From the NCBI GenBank assembly GCA_002294045.1, contig DBEP01000024.1:1-29869 (forward strand): a DNA stretch of 29,869 nt, read 5' to 3'. The stretch's first letter is position 1; each line of letters begins with the position of its first letter. Position numbers and translations under genes: made by a program. The notes below the pieces were generated by a model. The model made no database searches. It had not been told where the DNA came from and saw nothing but the letters and a program-made list of their open reading frames with translations. Source of the DNA: Lachnoclostridium sp. UBA903. GTDB taxonomy: Bacteria > Bacillota > Clostridia > Lachnospirales > Lachnospiraceae. This document shows positions 1 through 6,904 of this stretch, piece by piece.

Positions 1-1
1 T

Positions 2-1987
2 ACACCGTTGTTTAATATGAACTTCCGGTATAACTCGGCCAGAGCCTTGATGATGGGAGTTAAAAAAGCCGGAAGACAGCCTTTATGGGTACAGCGGATT
101 CGAAGTGCCGAGATGCTGGACTCCCTGGTTAAAGCGGAAAAACATCCGCTGATCCGGGAAACGAAGCGGGAATGTCTGGAGGATTATTGGGATTTGCCGG
201 GAGTGGAGAAAGTTTTACTGGGAATTAAAGCCGGTACAATCCGTGTCCGGGAAATGTATCTGGAAACGCCGTCTCCTATGTCAATGCTTTTGAGGCAGCA
301 GACGGAAGCTTCTATGATGTATGATTATACCCCGACCCCTGCGGGAGTACAGGTTGCGGCCCAGGAAGCACTGGAACAGGCCCGTATGCCGGCACCGGAG
401 CCGGAACAGCTGGCTAAGGTATCGGAGCGGACAAAGCTGCCGGAAGATGAAAAGCAGCTGCATTCCCTGTTAATGGCGGAAGGTGATTTGATTGCCGGGG
501 AACTTGAGGTACCCATTGAATGGCTGGAAAACCTGGCGAAACAGGGAAAAGCTGTGTATGTTGAGCCGGGGCTATGGATAGCGGCGGAGCAAAAGGACAG
601 ATATTATGCCGCATTGGAAGAAGGAGACATGAATGCCCGGATGCAAATTGTCCGCCGGGCGTTAAGATACAGGGGAGCGTTTACGGCAGAACAAGTCGGA
701 GAACGTTACTTCTGGACAAAGGAAATGTCTTGGAAGATACTTACCGCCCTGTGTCAGCAAAAGCAGGCTGTGGAAAGGGAGGGAGTATATTATCACGGAG
801 AATTGTATAACCGTGCGCAAAGGGAAACGGTTAAGCTCCGCCGCAGCCAGGTAAAAACCCTGCCGTCTGAAAACTATGCCGCATTTTTGGCAAACCGTAT
901 CCATAGGATGGCACCGCCTCACGAGCAGTTAAAAGAAGTAATAACCGCACTTTGCGGCCAGCCCTATCCTGCTGCCATGTGGGAGAATATTATCCTTCCG
1001 TCCAGGGTTTTGGGATACCGTCCGGAGCTGTTAGATACTCTCCTTTCACAAGGAGTGGTATTCTGGAAAATCGCGGACGGAGAGCTTAGTTTCCATTTAT
1101 ATGATGATGTGGATTGGGATGCTGACTTATCTTGTGTTGTAACCTCTCTGGAAGGAGATGGGAAAATCCTTTATGAGGCCTTATTAAAACGGGGTGCCAG
1201 CTTTATGCAGAGACTTTCCGCGCTTATAGGAGGTGGCTCTCCTTATGATATTCTGCTTAGCCTGGCTGAAAAAGGACTGGTCTTTGCGGACAGTTTTCTG
1301 CCGGTAAGGCAATGGCAAATGAGAGATAAAATGGAGAAATTTTCACCAAGACAAAGGGTCAGTGTCCGAAGTAAAGCCTTGACGACCGGAAGATGGGAAG
1401 TATTACGTCCCATGCAGCAGCTAACTATGGAACAGCAGTTGGAAAGGGCCTTTGACCATGCAGTTCTTCTATGCCGTGAAACAGCCGGGGAGTTAAATTG
1501 GACGGCGGCTCTGGAGGTATTGCGTGTATGGGAGTATACCGGGCGTGTAAGACGAGGTTATTTCATTGAGGGCCTTTCCGGGGTACAGTATATAAGGGAA
1601 GAAGATTATGGAGGGACTGTCCTGGCATTGGAACAGCCGGCAGACCGGATTGTGTGGCTGCCGGCAGCAGACCCTGCCCAGCCCTGGGGAAAAGTACTGC
1701 CCCATAAACCGGAGAGGGCTTTTATGAATGTTGCCGGAACTGCGGTAGCTTTGCAAAAAGGTGTGCCAATTGCCGTTTTTGAAAGACAGGGCAGGGTGCT
1801 GCGGGTTTTTGAGGAGGAATTTTTGCCGGAAGCCCTTTTAGAATTTAACAAGTATTATTTCGGGCGCCGGCTGTTTCCGGCCCTTAGCCGTATAACCGTA
1901 AGGCAATTTCCTGCAGAAGCGGCAAGAGCCTTGTCTGAAACCGGTTTTATAAGGGAAATCCAGGATTATACCCTGTACCGTAAATAA
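2..1987 (+). CDS. lhr: Lhr-family DEAD/DEAH helicase, C-terminal part (5' end outside window)
   Basis: The reading frame is open from the first complete codon at base 2, so the gene starts upstream; the TTG at 8 is only an internal codon. About 660 residues are visible. The start, with TPLFNMNFRYNSARALMMG, the later RECLEDYWDLPGVEKVL and the PSPMSMLLRQQTEASMMYDY segment match the region after the two RecA domains in long Lhr-type helicases. Winged-helix and beta-barrel regions follow, and the far C-terminal extension carries a typical GVPIAVFERQGRVLRVFEE segment. The Walker A and DEAH motifs must lie in the missing part. By family knowledge this is an ATP-dependent 3'-5' DNA/RNA helicase of nucleic-acid repair, acting in the cytoplasm. 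A strong terminator follows 33 bp after the stop. Family assignment is confident; the exact subtype cannot be judged without the N-terminal half. Confidence 0.85.
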   Translation, partial: TPLFNMNFRYNSARALMMGVKKAGRQPLWVQRIRSAEMLDSLVKAEKHPLIRETKRECLEDYWDLPGVEKVLLGIKAGTIRVREMYLETPSPMSMLLRQQTEASMMYDYTPTPAGVQVAAQEALEQARMPAPEPEQLAKVSERTKLPEDEKQLHSLLMAEGDLIAGELEVPIEWLENLAKQGKAVYVEPGLWIAAEQKDRYYAALEEGDMNARMQIVRRALRYRGAFTAEQVGERYFWTKEMSWKILTALCQQKQAVEREGVYYHGELYNRAQRETVKLRRSQVKTLPSENYAAFLANRIHRMAPPHEQLKEVITALCGQPYPAAMWENIILPSRVLGYRPELLDTLLSQGVVFWKIADGELSFHLYDDVDWDADLSCVVTSLEGDGKILYEALLKRGASFMQRLSALIGGGSPYDILLSLAEKGLVFADSFLPVRQWQMRDKMEKFSPRQRVSVRSKALTTGRWEVLRPMQQLTMEQQLERAFDHAVLLCRETAGELNWTAALEVLRVWEYTGRVRRGYFIEGLSGVQYIREEDYGGTVLALEQPADRIVWLPAADPAQPWGKVLPHKPERAFMNVAGTAVALQKGVPIAVFERQGRVLRVFEEEFLPEALLEFNKYYFGRRLFPALSRITVRQFPAEAARALSETGFIREIQDYTLYRK

Positions 1988-2020
1988 GATGGATATACAG
2001 CTTAAAGCAGAACAATGAAG

Positions 2021-2060
2021 AAGAGTGTGGCAAAACCTCAGATTGTTTTGCCACACTCTT
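2021..2060 (+). terminator. Intrinsic terminator after the helicase gene
   Basis: Perfect 16-bp inverted repeat: arm AAGAGTGTGGCAAAAC (2021-2036), 8-nt loop, complementary arm 2045-2060. It ends the helicase transcript. The minus-strand tail (CTTCTTCATTG) is also pyrimidine-rich, so it may also stop the convergent gene at 2121-2522. Confidence 0.85.
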
Positions 2061-2120
2061 GTTAACACAGAGTATTATCCGGCTGATTGAATCATTACAC
2101 GGTTTTTTAGCCGCCGCAGT

Positions 2121-2522
2121 TTATTCCACCGTAAGCTGGGAGTCCGAAATTGCCCAGCCTTCGACAACTCTTGCGCCTATCGGTTCCGGGTTGTCCTTAA
2201 ATTGAACGAACTCCATTGTCTGCATTTCAGTCTTTTCCCCGGTACTCTTGTTGGTAATATACGTTGAATAGCGTATAGCTCCCCAATCCCCTTCGGCTAA
2301 TATATTGTCGAGTTTGCCTAATTCAATATCAAATACCGAAAATAATTCTCCCATCATGTCTTTGTATTCCTGGAGGGTCAGCCGGTTACCGTAAACGTTA
2401 TAATGGGCATCCGGTTCATACAATGTATTGCACCATTCCAGCCAAGCCTCATAGCCTTTATTCCATTCGTTAAAACCCTGCTGAAAACGTGCTTTAATTG
2501 CTTCTTCAAATCTGGTACTCAT
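2121..2522 (-). CDS. NTF2-like / SnoaL-like family protein
   Basis: 133 residues, the normal size for a single cone-shaped NTF2-like domain. Visible signs are an N-terminal amphipathic helix with FQQGFNEWNKGYEAWLEW, the segment YEPDAHYNVYGNRLTLQEYK (the usual 'period of harm plus pocket' region) and beta strands ending in VVEGWAISDSQL. Members of the fold are small-molecule isomerases, cyclases, dehydratases or pure binding proteins; the sequence does not say which this is. The start ATG at 2522 has an AAGGAAGG-type ribosome binding site 7-8 nt upstream. A leader with a small hairpin and an ATACGTACGTAT palindrome lies 28-93 bp upstream, which suggests repressor control. A second NTF2-like gene follows on the same strand upstream, so the two may be paralogous in function. 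Confidence 0.7.
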   Translation of the reverse strand: MSTRFEEAIKARFQQGFNEWNKGYEAWLEWCNTLYEPDAHYNVYGNRLTLQEYKDMMGELFSVFDIELGKLDNILAEGDWGAIRYSTYITNKSTGEKTEMQTMEFVQFKDNPEPIGARVVEGWAISDSQLTVE

Positions 2523-2544
2523 ATAAATCCTTCCTTTCTTTAAT

Positions 2545-2620
2545 CATCCCCGGTTACACCGGTTGATTTTTTGCTTTATTTACCTGCAACTGTTTATCAT
2601 TTATACGTACGTATGATGAG
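2545..2620 (-). promoter_or_regulatory. Leader with palindromic operator and small hairpin (copy 1)
   Basis: On the minus strand a 12-bp perfect palindrome ATACGTACGTAT (2603-2614) overlaps a possible -10 (TATAAA). It is followed by an AAAATCAAC motif and a hairpin CCGGT-loop-ACCGG (2550-2562). The same order is found at 3732-3787. TetR-type repressors often bind palindromes of this kind, but no regulator can be assigned from sequence. Confidence 0.5.
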
Positions 2621-2716
2621 TAGAGCCTTTGAAGTGGTTACCGTTCATTGTTGTTATTTTCATTATGTATGCTAATAATGGTTTTGGCCATGCACAGATA
2701 ATGCATCACTTTTTCG

Positions 2717-3292
2717 TTATACAGGCAGGCCGTTCACAAGCAGGCCATTCTCCTTCAGGGTCAGGGAGAGTGCCTCCATATACGGATTACTGCCATTGAG
2801 GAAAGGTCCGTGTACACCGATTGCGGCTTTGAGAAAGGGGCTGTACTCTTCACCGTTGACATGGGTTTCCCAACGTGTAATCTGTCCCCGGTCGTTTGTC
2901 TCAACGAAACCATATGAATGAAAACTCATCTTGGTACCGTTTTTCATGTGTCCCTCAAATAAGGTTTTCATTACGAAGCCGTTATCGGCCGGCCAGCATT
3001 TAAAGTCTACCGGTCCCCAGTCAGGGAATTGGACGGAATATGCCTTTGCTTCCATGGTAGCGCTGGCAGCTACGGATATGGGAACCTTGCTCAACTGTAT
3101 CACCTCATTGCCGAAATAAGGTGACCAGTATAGAGCGTCTTCTGCAAATTCCCATTCCGCATAGGTCGCACCTTCTTTTACCGCTTTTTGTGCATAAGCG
3201 CTATGGTAGCTTTCGGCCATCCGCCGGTGCAGAGTAATTCGGTCTTTCAATTCTAAATTTTTTAGTTCATTTTTCATTGCGACAGAATTCAT
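2717..3292 (-). CDS. NTF2-like / SnoaL-like polyketide cyclase-type protein (uncertain)
   Basis: 191 residues from the chosen start. The ATG at 3292 lies 9 nt after an AAGGAG box; a more distal in-frame ATG at 3301 overlaps that box and a TTG at 3361 has none, so both were rejected. The helical N-terminus (LKDRITLHRRMAESYHSAYAQ), the WEFAEDALYWSPYFG segment and the antiparallel strands with GHMKNGTKMSFHSYGFVETND resemble the NTF2/SnoaL fold, with aromatic residues suited to a hydrophobic pocket. No catalytic dyad can be named. It probably has the same ancestry of regulation as the gene at 2121-2522, because the same palindrome and hairpin leader occur upstream at 3732-3787, now separated from it by a dispersed repeat. 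Function unknown; a ligand-binding or small-molecule-modifying role is an inference. Confidence 0.6.
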   Translation of the reverse strand: MNSVAMKNELKNLELKDRITLHRRMAESYHSAYAQKAVKEGATYAEWEFAEDALYWSPYFGNEVIQLSKVPISVAASATMEAKAYSVQFPDWGPVDFKCWPADNGFVMKTLFEGHMKNGTKMSFHSYGFVETNDRGQITRWETHVNGEEYSPFLKAAIGVHGPFLNGSNPYMEALSLTLKENGLLVNGLPV

Positions 3293-3595
3293 AATTCTCA
3301 TCTCCTTAATAATTCGTTTCTTCAATTCTGCCCATTGGCATAGTACCTGATTCCATGGCAAACTTCCTTATTCTCACCGGTGCCTTTTTCAGGAAGCGGG
3401 GACAGCCATAAAGAACCTTTATGTGCCGGCCCCATATAAGCTTGCTCTTATATAGCCTGCGCCCCATTTCCTTCGGCTGCCTGCTGCCGGTATATCCAAG
3501 TTTTATGTCAAATGCTTCGAAGAAACATTTTCATGGATTATTGGTATTGTCGGAGATTGTCCATCCTTACGAACAGAATAGATAGCCTCAGGTTT
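3293..3595. other. Intergenic stretch with no convincing gene; possible 16-codon leader ORF
   Basis: On the minus strand an ATG at 3356, 8 nt after AAGGA, opens a 16-codon frame that ends at 3306 with its TAA abutting the GGAG of the next gene's ribosome binding site. This frame is open much further upstream (to about 3530, roughly 74 codons) without a good start, so it may be the tail of a decayed gene. No homology is recognisable. Treat it as a candidate leader ORF or gene remnant only. Confidence 0.3.
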
Positions 3596-3700
3596 CTAGA
3601 GCGTGTTGAAAAGTTATTGCACCGTTCTGAACGCCTGACTTTGCGGTATACTGCGTCGCGAATTTGGGAAAGCAGCATCCTACGCTCCCGAAATCGCTTC
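3596..3700 (+). repeat. Dispersed repeat, copy 1
   Basis: Begins CTAGAGCGTG-TTGAAAAG and continues with ACCGTTCTGAACGCC, TTTGCGGTATACTGCGTC and an AGCAGCATCC segment. It aligns base for base, with scattered changes, to copies at 4611-4700 and 29821-29869. The open frame running through it is not a gene. It looks like a degenerate end of a mobile element or a MITE-like unit; the right boundary is uncertain. Confidence 0.7.
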
Positions 3701-3731
3701 TTGCTTAAAACTTTCCTTTCGGTTGAACGTC

Positions 3732-3787
3732 CTCGGCAACACCGAGTTGATTTTGGTAACCCTTTTCATTATTCATACGTACGTATG
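3732..3787 (-). promoter_or_regulatory. Leader with palindromic operator and small hairpin (copy 2)
   Basis: A 14-bp perfect palindrome CATACGTACGTATG lies at 3774-3787. On the minus strand it is followed by AAAATCAAC and a hairpin CTCGG-loop-CCGAG (3732-3746). The hairpin keeps its position but not its bases compared with copy 1 at 2550-2562, as a selected structure would. A possible minus-strand promoter has TTTATT and TATGAA on either side of the operator. It lies nearly 500 bp from the minus-strand gene at 3292, with a repeat between them. Confidence 0.5.
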
Positions 3788-4006
3788 CTTATATAATAAA
3801 TATAAAAGATAAACTTAATGTAAACTTTTGGCAATAAAAATAAATTTTTGTAAAATAATAATAGAAAAATGAACTGCTACAAATGATACACAGCATGTAG
3901 GTCTAGGGTTTTCTATGACTTTTGCTTTGCTGCACTCACAAAAAACATCTTGCAGTACCATAGGCTGAACTGTAACTTATAAAATGTTTATTTTAGAAAT
4001 TAAGGT
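3788..4006. other. AT-rich intergenic DNA, no gene seen
   Basis: Very AT-rich, with short runs such as TATATAATAAATATAAAA near 3790. A loose inverted pair (CTATG near 3914, CATAG near 3959) could form a long imperfect hairpin. No supported ORF or known RNA was recognised. Confidence 0.4.
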
Positions 4007-4034
4007 TTGCAAAAATAAAAATGGATGGTATAAT
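4007..4034 (+). promoter_or_regulatory. Promoter for dps
   Basis: -35 TTGCAA (4007-4012), 16-bp spacer, -10 TATAAT (4029-4034), about 57 bp before the start codon. Confidence 0.6.
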
Positions 4035-4090
4035 AAAATTAGCGTATGCTATTATATGTACTACAAAATTATAAAAAGGAGAGATACATT

Positions 4091-4525
4091 ATGAGCTTAT
4101 TAAACAAACTAAACACATTTTTAGCAAGTCAGCAAATTTTTTATGTAAAGCTGCATAATTTACACTGGTATGTAGTGGGGAGCTCTTTTTTTACGTTGCA
4201 TGCCAAATTTGAAGAATTATATGACCAGACCGCTACGATAGTTGATGACGTAGCTGAGAGGATTCTTGCCTTGAAGGGAAATCCCATTGGCAGTATAAGA
4301 AAAGCTTTGGAAGCATCAAGCATTAGTGAATTGGATGATTCAAAAATATCCGGTCAGGAAGCTGTAAAAATCCTATTGGAGGATGTTAAATCAATTAACG
4401 AAGAAAGCAAAGAAATCCGCAGCCTTGCAGCAGAAGCAGGTGACGGGGTAACGGAAGACCAGTTTAACAATTATGTTGGTGCTTACGAAAAACTTATATG
4501 GATGTTGGAAGCATATCTTGAATAA
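4091..4525 (+). CDS. dps: Dps-family ferritin-like DNA-protection protein
   Basis: 144 residues. The start ATG at 4091 follows AAAGGAGAG; longer in-frame starts lack a ribosome binding site. The Dps ferroxidase set is complete and spaced as in E. coli Dps: H25 (in LHNLHW), H37, E41, D52 and E56 in the VDDVAER segment. These residues bind iron between two subunits. Family knowledge: a cytoplasmic dodecamer that oxidises Fe(II) with H2O2 and stores the mineral core, protecting DNA in anaerobes exposed to oxygen. Typical partner residues G30 and W26 are present. The N-terminal tail is short with few lysines, so direct DNA binding may be weak; ferritin-like iron and peroxide detoxification is the safer role. 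It is monocistronic with its own promoter and a strong terminator. Confidence 0.92.
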   Translation: MSLLNKLNTFLASQQIFYVKLHNLHWYVVGSSFFTLHAKFEELYDQTATIVDDVAERILALKGNPIGSIRKALEASSISELDDSKISGQEAVKILLEDVKSINEESKEIRSLAAEAGDGVTEDQFNNYVGAYEKLIWMLEAYLE

Positions 4526-4570
4526 TGATAAAGTCCGGTTCTGTAATGCTTTCACCAGTTTAAAGCAAAT

Positions 4571-4598
4571 ACGGGCGTTCCTCTAATGGAACGCCCGT
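4571..4598 (+). terminator. Terminator after dps
   Basis: Perfect 11-bp stem ACGGGCGTTCC / GGAACGCCCGT with a 6-nt loop. The plus-strand tail is poor in T. The minus-strand side runs into ATTTGCTTT, so it may serve both convergent units. Confidence 0.75.
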
Positions 4599-4610
4599 TA
4601 AGTTATAATG

Positions 4611-4700
4611 CTAGAGTGTGTTTGAAAAATCATTGTATCTTTCTGAAAGCTTCACTTTACGGTATGCTGCGTCTGAATTTTGGGAGAGTAGCACCACTGC
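4611..4700 (+). repeat. Dispersed repeat, copy 2
   Basis: CTAGAGTGTGTTTGAAAAAT followed by TTCTGAAAGC, TTTACGGTATGCTGCGTC and TTTTGGGAGAGTAGCA, aligned with copies 1 and 3 but more diverged. It sits between the 3' ends of two convergent genes. Confidence 0.7.
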
Positions 4701-4727
4701 GCAAAGGTGAAGAAATCAAACAGCCGG

Positions 4728-5075
4728 TCACTTTTGCTGAAACACGGTAAAATCACCGAGTGCAAGTTCCGGCTCCATCTGGACAACGGATTCCGTATCA
4801 ATGCAGGCCGCCATGTATTCGAAATGCTTTGCATCCAGAGGATTCCCGCTTGCTGCTGCAACCTTGCCTGCGTACTCCAGGTCATCGGCCAGGACAAACA
4901 TATAGACATACATTGCCCCATTTTCCATATTCGTGAAGTAAATTTCAAGGTGTTCCTTTTCCTGCTTGAGAGTTTCTTCACCTTCCTTCTTATTCGCCTT
5001 TAAAAAATTAAGCCATTCTTTTGTCAAATCTTCTTTGCCTTCTATTACTTTTGCTTTCCAAAGAACAAGATCCAT
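4728..5075 (-). CDS. DUF6176 family protein
   Basis: 115 residues, full length for this small family of unknown function. Recognisable features are the N-terminal LVLWKAKVIEGKEDLTKEWLNFL, a central HLEIYFTNMENGAMYVYMFVLADD and the D-A-K-HFEYM segment. The pattern is one ferredoxin-like alpha/beta unit, as in monooxygenase/dimeric barrel proteins. The ATG at 5075 has GGAGG 8 nt upstream. A near-consensus promoter and MarR-like half-sites precede it, so expression is probably controlled by a repressor encoded elsewhere. No catalytic residues can be named. The function is unknown; a role in stress or small-molecule response is only suggested by the operator. Confidence 0.75.
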   Translation of the reverse strand: MDLVLWKAKVIEGKEDLTKEWLNFLKANKKEGEETLKQEKEHLEIYFTNMENGAMYVYMFVLADDLEYAGKVAAASGNPLDAKHFEYMAACIDTESVVQMEPELALGDFTVFQQK

Positions 5076-5110
5076 TTTGTAATCCTCCGTAACAGTATAT
5101 ATTTTATTTG

Positions 5111-5160
5111 GTTAGTTGTCGCTAACTATAATTATACGGACAAATGCAGTTAGTTGTCAA
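5111..5160 (-). promoter_or_regulatory. Promoter and MarR-like operator for the DUF6176 gene
   Basis: On the minus strand: -35 TTGACA (5160-5155), 18-bp spacer, -10 TATAAT (5136-5131). TTAGTTGTC occurs twice on the plus strand (5112-5120 and 5150-5158), once over the -35 and once just after the -10. The downstream copy is part of the inverted repeat GTTAG-N6-CTAAC (5111-5126). This resembles operators of MarR-type repressors; no MarR gene is in the window. Confidence 0.65.
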
Positions 5161-5386
5161 GAAAATGAAAGATGCTGTTTTTTTGGACTTTTGCAGGTAT
5201 GGGTCAGGCCGAAGCCGAATCGCTCAGCACTTTATATGAAATTTGTATATTTATTTTATTTATTCTTTAAGAAAAGGATATAATCCTTGGCCTAGTAGTA
5301 TAGAGAGTTCAGTCGATATTATTGGAAAAAGTTAGCTAAAGAAATTGAGTTAAATTTTTATATTCTTAAATATATTGCTATTGCTA
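5161..5386. other. Intergenic DNA, no gene seen
   Basis: AT-rich. Holds a small palindrome AAGGATATAATCCTT near 5274-5288 that contains a TATAAT. No supported ORF. Confidence 0.4.
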
Positions 5387-5440
5387 ATATGAAAATATAT
5401 GAAAACATATATTGACATATGAAAATAATGGAAATATAAT
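5387..5440 (+). promoter_or_regulatory. Consensus promoter with three phased ATATGAAAA repeats
   Basis: -35 TTGACA (5412-5417), exactly 17 bp, -10 TATAAT (5435-5440). ATATGAAAA occurs at 5387, 5397 and 5417, that is 10 and 20 bp apart, so on one face of the helix. The last copy lies between -35 and -10. This fits cooperative binding of a repressor, perhaps the gene's own HTH product. The predicted 5' UTR is only about 14 nt. Confidence 0.7.
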
Positions 5441-5460
5441 GAACGTTAAGGAGGTTAGGT

Positions 5461-6693
5461 ATGGATACTTTTGAAAAACTTTATACGGTAGAAGATGTAG
5501 CAAAGATGACGATGCTGACAACACGGACTATAAGAAATTATTTAAAAGAAGGATTACTGTCGGGGAGAAAGGTTGGAGGACAATGGCGTTTTACACGAAA
5601 GGACATAGAAGCTTTATTTGAAAACAGTTCGGTTGAAATAGATATAAAAAACTCCAGGAGGCAGGAAGTAATGGATTTTTTAGATGGAGTCAATACAGAT
5701 ATGGATGGTGATATTCAAATTTGTACAATAGCTGATTATTATTGTGAAGATATTGAAAATTCCAAAAGGCTTAGTGATAAAATGAGCAATTTAATTTCCG
5801 ATATAAAAAACGTACAACGGAATCGGCTCTATTATGAATATATCGAGAAAGAATCGAAAGCGAGATATACAGTTTTTGGAGCACCGGCATTTGTATCAAA
5901 AATTCTTTCCGTAATGGAAGAGGAATGGAATAGAATAAATATTTCTCTTGACAAATTTTCTGGAAAAGCAAAAAACTATACGAATTATAGGCCTTCGTAT
6001 CCGCAGCCTTTGATAAATTTCATTTATTCGAAAATTGGAAAACCGCAATTTTTAACAATAGCAGATATAGGCTCAGGGACAGGTAAAATGAGCCGCTGCC
6101 TTCTGAATATGGGAAGTAAGGTATACGGTATAGAGCCTAATGAAGATATGAGAAATGAAGCAGAAAGACAATTTTCGGGCATTGCATCATTTCTTTCTGT
6201 AAACGGTACAGGGGAAAACACTACACTGCAAACGGATTCCGTTGATGCAATTGTATGTGCCGAAGCTTTTCACTGGTTTAATAATGAAAAAAGCAAACTG
6301 GAATTTAAAAGGATATTAAAGCAGGATGGTTATGTTTTTTTAGTCTGGAATACGTTTGGCAGTGAAAACCCATATGCACAGGATATCATAGACTTGAATA
6401 AAAGGGTCTGTAATAAAAAAAATTATAATAATATAAGAGTTTCAAAAGATGAGCATGCAGCAGACCTTTTTGGAAAGAACGGTTTTGAAAAAATAACTTT
6501 TGACAATAATCTTAATCAAAGTTTTGAGGCTTTACTGGGAGGAATGCTGTCCGCTTCCTATGCACCCCAAAAAGATGATTTAAATTATGAGGAATATGTT
6601 AAAGGAATTAATAAAATATTTGAACAATACAAAGACGGCGATAAAATTAAAACTATTTTTAAATCGGAATGTTATTATGGAAAATTAATTTAA
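5461..6693 (+). CDS. MerR/excisionase-type HTH fused to a SAM-dependent methyltransferase
   Basis: 410 residues in one uninterrupted frame; the ATG follows AAGGAGGT. Residues about 7-55 are a MerR/excisionase-like winged HTH (LYTVEDVAKMTMLTTRTIRN, then VGGQWRFTRKDIEALF). Residues 60-165 are a linker or sensor region with QICTIADYY that I cannot assign. Residues 166-410 form a class I methyltransferase: the lead-in FSGKAKNYTNYRPSYP, motif I ADIGSGTGK (201-209), the ribose-binding acid E225 in GIEPNEDM, and DAIVCAEAFHWF at the motif II-IV region. The substrate is unknown; the RPSYP-type lead-in is typical of small-molecule methyltransferases. The fusion suggests a transcription factor whose output is linked to SAM or to a methyl-acceptor ligand, or an autoregulated detoxifying enzyme. 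It is monocistronic. Confidence 0.85.
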   Translation: MDTFEKLYTVEDVAKMTMLTTRTIRNYLKEGLLSGRKVGGQWRFTRKDIEALFENSSVEIDIKNSRRQEVMDFLDGVNTDMDGDIQICTIADYYCEDIENSKRLSDKMSNLISDIKNVQRNRLYYEYIEKESKARYTVFGAPAFVSKILSVMEEEWNRINISLDKFSGKAKNYTNYRPSYPQPLINFIYSKIGKPQFLTIADIGSGTGKMSRCLLNMGSKVYGIEPNEDMRNEAERQFSGIASFLSVNGTGENTTLQTDSVDAIVCAEAFHWFNNEKSKLEFKRILKQDGYVFLVWNTFGSENPYAQDIIDLNKRVCNKKNYNNIRVSKDEHAADLFGKNGFEKITFDNNLNQSFEALLGGMLSASYAPQKDDLNYEEYVKGINKIFEQYKDGDKIKTIFKSECYYGKLI

Positions 6694-6836
6694 AAGCTTG
6701 TAACACCGAGCGTAAGGCAGCAATAGAGATAATAATCCCAATACCAGAAGTATTAAACATTCCTTTATAAACGGGAGATAATAAAAAAGTTTTAAAAGTT
6801 ATAAAAATTTTTGCTTAATATTAGGTAATAAATCCG

Positions 6837-6862
6837 TTATATGACATAGTGGTGTCATATAA
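6837..6862. promoter_or_regulatory. 26-bp perfect inverted repeat (operator candidate)
   Basis: Arms TTATATGACA and TGTCATATAA (10 bp each) around a 6-bp centre, 43-68 bp before the start at 6905. It is too AT-rich and has no T-run for a terminator, so an operator of the downstream pair is more likely. A weak -10 (TAATAT) lies at about 6870. Confidence 0.6.
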
Positions 6863-6904
6863 GCTGTTGTAATATATAACCATTAACAGGAAAGGAGTTA
6901 TGTG

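Noticed and set aside
2717..3361. Longer start (TTG at 3361) for the NTF2-like gene
   Set aside because: No ribosome binding site; the extra residues overlap the actual AAGGAG box used by the ATG at 3292.
3512..3796. Plus-strand 94-codon open frame
   Set aside because: It runs through the dispersed repeat and the operator palindrome, has no ribosome binding site and no recognisable protein pattern.
5461..6693. Two separate genes joined by a sequencing frameshift
   Set aside because: One continuous frame with no internal ribosome binding site at the domain border; the linker is ordinary coding sequence.
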